Source: Bacteroidota bacterium
GTDB taxonomy: Bacteria > Bacteroidota > Rhodothermia > Rhodothermales > UBA10348
Reading direction: 5' to 3'
NCBI GenBank assembly: GCA_027620595.1
Contig: JAQCDI010000164.1
Location: forward strand, 1 to 6,193
Length of the DNA: 6,193 nt
Positions 5,663 through 6,193 of this stretch are shown in pieces. Under the pieces are notes generated by a model. That model did not search any database and was not told the DNA's origin. It saw only the letters and a program-made list of their open reading frames with translations. Within the stretch, counting starts at the first letter, position 1. Each line of letters starts with the position of its first letter. The position numbers and the translations under genes are program-made.

Positions 5663-5974
5663 CTAGGCCCACCCGGTCAATGTCAGCTGCCAAGCGATAT
5701 ATGCTCCTTCCACTTGGATCTGCTGTTGACCGGCTATACCCTTCAGTGTGCCGTCATATTGAAGATCAAGGGGGACTGTCTTGTTCACCCGGGTGGTTGC
5801 CTGGCCCATGATGGCCTGGAATTGCTGGGCGTTGACCTGTCCGAATACAGGTGTGGCCAGCAGGAAGCAAAGGAATACGAAAAAGAGGGAATGGCGCAGG
5901 GATGGATCCCGTATTGCTTGATTCGTCGAAGTATACAATCGGTCCCGGGGTTCCGGAATATCCCCGTCGGCCAT
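5663..5974 (-). CDS. N-terminal fragment of the interrupted exported protein, with signal peptide
   Basis: From the ATG at 5974 this piece encodes 103 residues ending LTGWA before the TAG. A strong hydrophobic core (SLFFVFLCFLLATPVFG, 29-45) with cleavage predicted after VFG|Q marks it as exported. The region before the core is 28 residues long, unusually long for a signal peptide. An ATA codon at 5914-5912 would give a much more normal one (I/M-RDPSLRHSLFF), so the true start may have been lost or be non-standard. The frame also stays open further upstream, into the tRNA region on the opposite strand, but that part is not coding-like. The mature part has about 58 residues (QVNAQQFQAIMGQATTRVNK and on) and no recognised motif. 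It could instead be a small secreted protein in its own right. Confidence 0.45.
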   Translation of the reverse strand: MADGDIPEPRDRLYTSTNQAIRDPSLRHSLFFVFLCFLLATPVFGQVNAQQFQAIMGQATTRVNKTVPLDLQYDGTLKGIAGQQQIQVEGAYIAWQLTLTGWA

Positions 5975-6000
5975 GTACCGGGAATCGAAAGAACCGATCT

Positions 6001-6032
6001 TTTGAAACCTGCGGCAACCCGACGTAGTTTTG
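6001..6032 (+). promoter_or_regulatory. Bacteroidota-type promoter for tRNA-Ser
   Basis: TTTG (6001-6004) and TAGTTTTG (6025-6032) are 20 nt apart. This matches the -33/-7 consensus known for the primary sigma factor of Bacteroides (TTTG, 19-21 nt, TAnnTTTG) at every fixed position. Transcription would start at about 6036-6040, leaving roughly 30 nt of leader before the tRNA at 6067. It is both the promoter of the tRNA and one of the better clues to the lineage. Confidence 0.7.
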
Positions 6033-6036
6033 CCGC
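6011..6036. repeat. 7-bp inverted repeat overlapping the promoter -7 element
   Basis: GCGGCAA (6011-6017) and TTGCCGC (6030-6036) are exact reverse complements separated by 12 nt. One arm covers the end of the -7 box and the other lies in the promoter spacer. The geometry, about two helical turns between arm centres (19 nt), suits a dimeric DNA-binding protein. That it is an operator is inference. Confidence 0.35.
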
Positions 6037-6044
6037 CCGCCCAA

Positions 6045-6060
6045 CGGCTTGGACAAGCCG
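6045..6060. repeat. 16-bp near-continuous palindrome in the tRNA leader
   Basis: CGGCTTG (6045-6051) and CAAGCCG (6054-6060) are exact reverse complements around the 2-nt centre GA. The palindrome ends 6 nt before the mature tRNA and lies just after the predicted transcription start. A 2-nt loop is too tight for a good RNA hairpin with all 7 pairs, so a protein-binding site or a leader hairpin with a partly opened top are both possible. Confidence 0.35.
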
Positions 6061-6066
6061 GCAATC

Positions 6067-6155
6067 GGAGGGGTGGCGGAGCCTGGTTGAACGCACCGGT
6101 CTTGAAAACCGGCATACCTTTACGGGTATCGTGGGTTCGAATCCCACCCCCTCCG
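6067..6155 (+). tRNA. tRNA-Ser(UGA)
   Basis: An 89-nt type II tRNA that decodes UCA. The acceptor stem is GGAGGGG (6067-6073) with CCCCTCC (6148-6154), followed by discriminator G6155. The anticodon arm is CCGGT-CTTGAAA-ACCGG with anticodon TGA at 6103-6105. The long variable arm ATACC-TTTACG-GGTAT (6114-6129) is typical of serine tRNAs. The T arm is GTGGG-TTCGAAT-CCCAC. The 3' CCA is not encoded (G is followed by CAA) and must be added enzymatically. A matching promoter upstream and an intrinsic terminator 6 nt downstream make it a single-gene transcription unit. All stems pair completely by eye. Confidence 0.97.
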
Positions 6156-6161
6156 CAAGCG

Positions 6162-6193
6162 AACCCCGCTCACGAACGAAGTGAGCGGGGTTT
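6162..6193 (+). terminator. Intrinsic terminator after tRNA-Ser
   Basis: AACCCCGCTCAC (6162-6173) pairs perfectly with GTGAGCGGGGTT (6181-6192) around the loop GAACGAA, forming a 12-bp GC-rich stem. It is followed by T's that run into the end of the window, so the length of the T-tract cannot be seen. It starts 6 nt after the tRNA. The near-symmetric stem (A's at its 5' base) could also work on the opposite strand. Confidence 0.88.

Larger units (their letters stand above)
4406..5974 (-). pseudogene. Unrecognised exported protein gene with two in-frame stops (TAG and TGA)
   Basis: One minus-strand frame from ATG 5974-5972 to TGA 4408-4406 (522 codons before the final stop) reads as one protein with TAG at 5665-5663 and TGA at 4612-4610. 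Three points support a single gene. The first piece has a signal peptide but is otherwise short. The 15 codons after the TAG (KRKTDKIIIGQSPAI) look coding yet contain no start codon. The 67 codons after the TGA also look coding (YPGFEHLLWIQAVYRLDG and so on), run to a natural end and stop 15 nt short of the convergent esterase gene. Both stops are one C-to-T change from a sense codon (CAG, CGA). The mature protein is acidic and rich in Trp/Tyr, with a likely coiled helix at KVLEEIQKAENDLRKEIENG. I recognise no family. Alternatives are two separate genes with a coincidental shared frame, or base errors. Confidence 0.6.

Noticed and set aside
3227..5665. Reassigned genetic code explaining the three internal stops
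   Set aside because: TGA and TAG end other genes here at natural positions (hisD-hisB, hisH, mazE, mazF), so a code change cannot explain TAG and TGA inside genes; a TAA-only case would rest on one example.
5944..5966. CCGGGG...TCCCCG inverted repeat with a TTCCGGAA core
   Set aside because: It lies inside the N-terminal coding part of the exported gene, is imperfect overall and has no T-tract, so it is not convincing as a regulatory or terminator structure.
6067..6155. tRNA-Ser as an attachment site for an integrated element
   Set aside because: I could not find a second copy of the tRNA 3' end in the window, and no integrase or mobility gene is present; the sequence beyond 6193 is unseen.

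Overview
This GC-rich window looks like a chromosomal segment from the Bacteroidota/Rhodothermota side of the bacterial tree. Three things point there: a secreted esterase-like gene ends in a type IX secretion (Por) sorting domain, the tRNA gene is preceded by a near-perfect Bacteroidota-type promoter (TTTG, 20-nt spacer, TAnnTTTG), and the base composition fits Rhodothermota better than classical low-GC Bacteroides. The lineage is an inference; no ribosomal gene is present.

Region 1 (1-1923, + strand) is the middle of a histidine operon. It opens inside hisD, which runs without a stop or an internal start codon into a complete hisB dehydratase domain, giving a HisD-HisB fusion. One base later hisH begins. 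hisC, which often lies between hisD and hisB, is absent, and hisA/hisF do not follow hisH.

Region 2 (1920-2476, - strand) is a mazE-mazF type II toxin-antitoxin pair abutting hisH tail to tail. The hisH and mazF stop codons share one CTAG palindrome. mazE and mazF overlap by ATGA, and a perfect 9-bp inverted repeat just upstream of mazE is a good candidate for its autoregulatory operator.

Region 3 (2569-4390, + strand) holds a small single-pass membrane protein of unknown function. After it comes a secreted Fes-type esterase with a signal peptide, a CBM48-like fold, an alpha/beta hydrolase domain and a T9SS tail. An in-frame TAA interrupts the esterase inside the CBM48-like domain.

Region 4 (4406-5974, - strand) is an unrecognised exported protein gene, convergent with the esterase. 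One frame reads as coding through an in-frame TAG and an in-frame TGA. The two adjacent secreted-protein genes therefore carry three premature stops and no apparent frameshift, which most simply means recent nonsense decay, or base errors in the assembly.

Region 5 (6001-6193, + strand) contains the Bacteroidota-type promoter, two inverted repeats around it, tRNA-Ser(UGA) and a strong intrinsic terminator cut by the window end.

I did not find a clear new multi-gene system. The most unusual items are the HisD-HisB fusion, the interlocked hisH/mazF ends and the three in-frame stops.
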